From positions 21,725,001 through 21,789,000 of the forward strand of contig CM049398.1 in assembly GCA_026929865.2 (NCBI GenBank): 64,000 nt of DNA. Reading direction: 5' to 3'. The notes beneath the pieces are model-generated. The model was not told the origin of the DNA. It did not search any database and saw only the letters and a list, made by a program, of their open reading frames with translations. Positions 62,964 to 64,000 of the stretch are shown piece by piece. Positions within the stretch are counted from its first letter, which is position 1. Each line of letters opens with the position of its first letter. Made by a program: the position numbers and the translations under genes. The stretch comes from Hyperoplus lanceolatus (lineage: Eukaryota > Chordata > Actinopteri > Uranoscopiformes > Ammodytidae).

Positions 62964-63140
62964 GGGGGGGCGGGGTGTATTAATATTTCAAAACAATACA
63001 ATTACATTACCGAGGCATGGATTTACTTCTGTTTCCTTCCCGGCATATGTTCATAAATGTGTTTGTTCGCATATAACAAGATACTGAAATCACAAAATGC
63101 CATTTCTGAGTAAATAACATTACCTTTTCGTGCATGTGCA

Positions 63141-63142
<2 letters not shown>

Positions 63143-63199
<57 letters not shown>
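63143..63199. repeat. (GT)n microsatellite
   Basis: About 28 GT units. Confidence 0.97.
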
Positions 63200-63200
<1 letters not shown>

Positions 63201-63268
63201 ATGTAGGTGCTCCTGTGTGCGTTGTTCACCACCGGCAAGGTTGGAAGAGAGACGCCCTTCCTAATCTG

Positions 63269-63279
63269 CTTTAGTTTAG

Positions 63280-63309
<30 letters not shown>
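63269..63309. repeat. (TTTAG)n tract, possible LINE tail
   Basis: Seven to eight TTTAG units. The sequence after it suggests the tandem 3' tail of a minus-strand LINE. Confidence 0.75.
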
Positions 63310-63310
<1 letters not shown>

Positions 63311-64000
63311 TGTTTATAGTTTCGTGGACAGTCCCCTTTGAGAAGGAGCAGCTTTAGCCTATTTGGCTAATTTCCAGCTGTAGTCCCCGGCCAGTTGTCA
63401 GTAGGCAACCTACAATACATAACAGCAAAAAATTTAAAAAATACACCACATTTATAATTACAGCAGGCCTGAGCAAGAAGGGGAAAAAGACAAACAAACA
63501 TATTGCACACAGTTGGAGCAAGAACAAACAGGCAAGCACAGATGATGGCAAAGATATCAAGGCAGTTCATGCAACAACAACACAAACACACAGGAGACAA
63601 GGGAAAATAGGCCACACAGATCACATTGAAAGTACATAGGGCAGAACATGCAGGCAGGTAGCAGAGATGGAGCGGCAGCAACAATGACACATCTAACACA
63701 CACATCACGTCTGACAGAAATTAATGTCTGACAAAATTTATTTTGTCTAATTAAAAGCCTGTGACTAAATGGACCAGCACTGGAGCTGTCTGCCGGGGAA
63801 ATTAAAAAAACGAGAGATGATTAGAGGACAGAAAAGAAAGAGGGGTGGGGGCCAGAGCGCAGAGGCATGGAGGGGACAGAGGTATGAAAGGCATGGAGGA
63901 GGAGGGACAGGGACAGTAACAATGGCAGGGGAGAGGGAGACGGTTACAATGGGTGAGAAGGGCAGTGGACGCAGATAGGATGAGGCATGAAAGGACAAAA

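Larger units (their letters stand above)
62661..64000. other. Unique-looking sequence, microsatellites and a probable LINE tail
   Basis: (GT)n at 62932-62960 with a G7 run, and (GT)n at 63143-63199. 63269-63309 is a TTTAG tandem next to TTTATTTGTTTATAGTTTCG, which on the minus strand looks like a LINE 3' end with a CTAAA tail. How far it extends (perhaps to ~63720) is not clear. No gene seen. Confidence 0.45.

Overview
The window is teleost fish DNA, probably intergenic or deep intronic. I found no host gene, exon, tRNA or rRNA. The teleost assignment rests on a full-length Rex3 retrotransposon, several DNA transposon superfamilies side by side (hAT, PIF/Harbinger, Tc1 and an IS630-like mariner relative, a pogo-like TA element, TTAA-target elements), and very many (CA)n tracts. 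Species cannot be named from this sequence.

Layout. 1-6136 is a nest: a Harbinger-like MITE, then a hAT element (1374-6128) that carries a foldback element with ~300 bp terminal repeats (itself holding a LINE tail and a 373 bp MITE) and a TA-target composite element. 7343-14490 holds a small MITE, a broken Tc1 with a TTAA-target element inside it, a 2.1 kb AT-rich element with a LINE tail, and a TTAA-target element with a hAT inside. 16609-27869 is dominated by one MITE family starting CAGGGGCCG (copies A-E). There an intron-containing IS630-like transposase gene is split so that its N-terminal half now faces the opposite way from its C-terminal half. 30742-33538 has two copies of a 220 bp repeat, the second carrying a Harbinger-like MITE with a hAT MITE inside it. 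34886-38218 is a two-gene PIF/Harbinger element (transposase on +, Myb/SANT-like protein on -, tail to tail), decayed by frameshifts. 40453-41638 and 47221-47940 are hAT elements. 51540-54911 is a full-length Rex3 on the minus strand with an uninterrupted 1066-codon ORF. 55107-57506 is an element with 8 bp target duplications and a hAT inside it. 59640-62660 is a LINE interrupted by a Harbinger-type element, which holds a second, nearly identical, oppositely oriented copy of the composite element at 4942-6061.

The only intact long coding sequence is the Rex3 ORF. The other transposase genes (Tc1, IS630-like, HARBI1-like, Myb/SANT-like) are pseudogenes. Most calls rest on terminal inverted repeats (TIRs) plus target site duplications (TSDs) read directly from the sequence. 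For two MITEs a paralogous empty site lies in the same window. Stretches between elements look unique apart from microsatellites.
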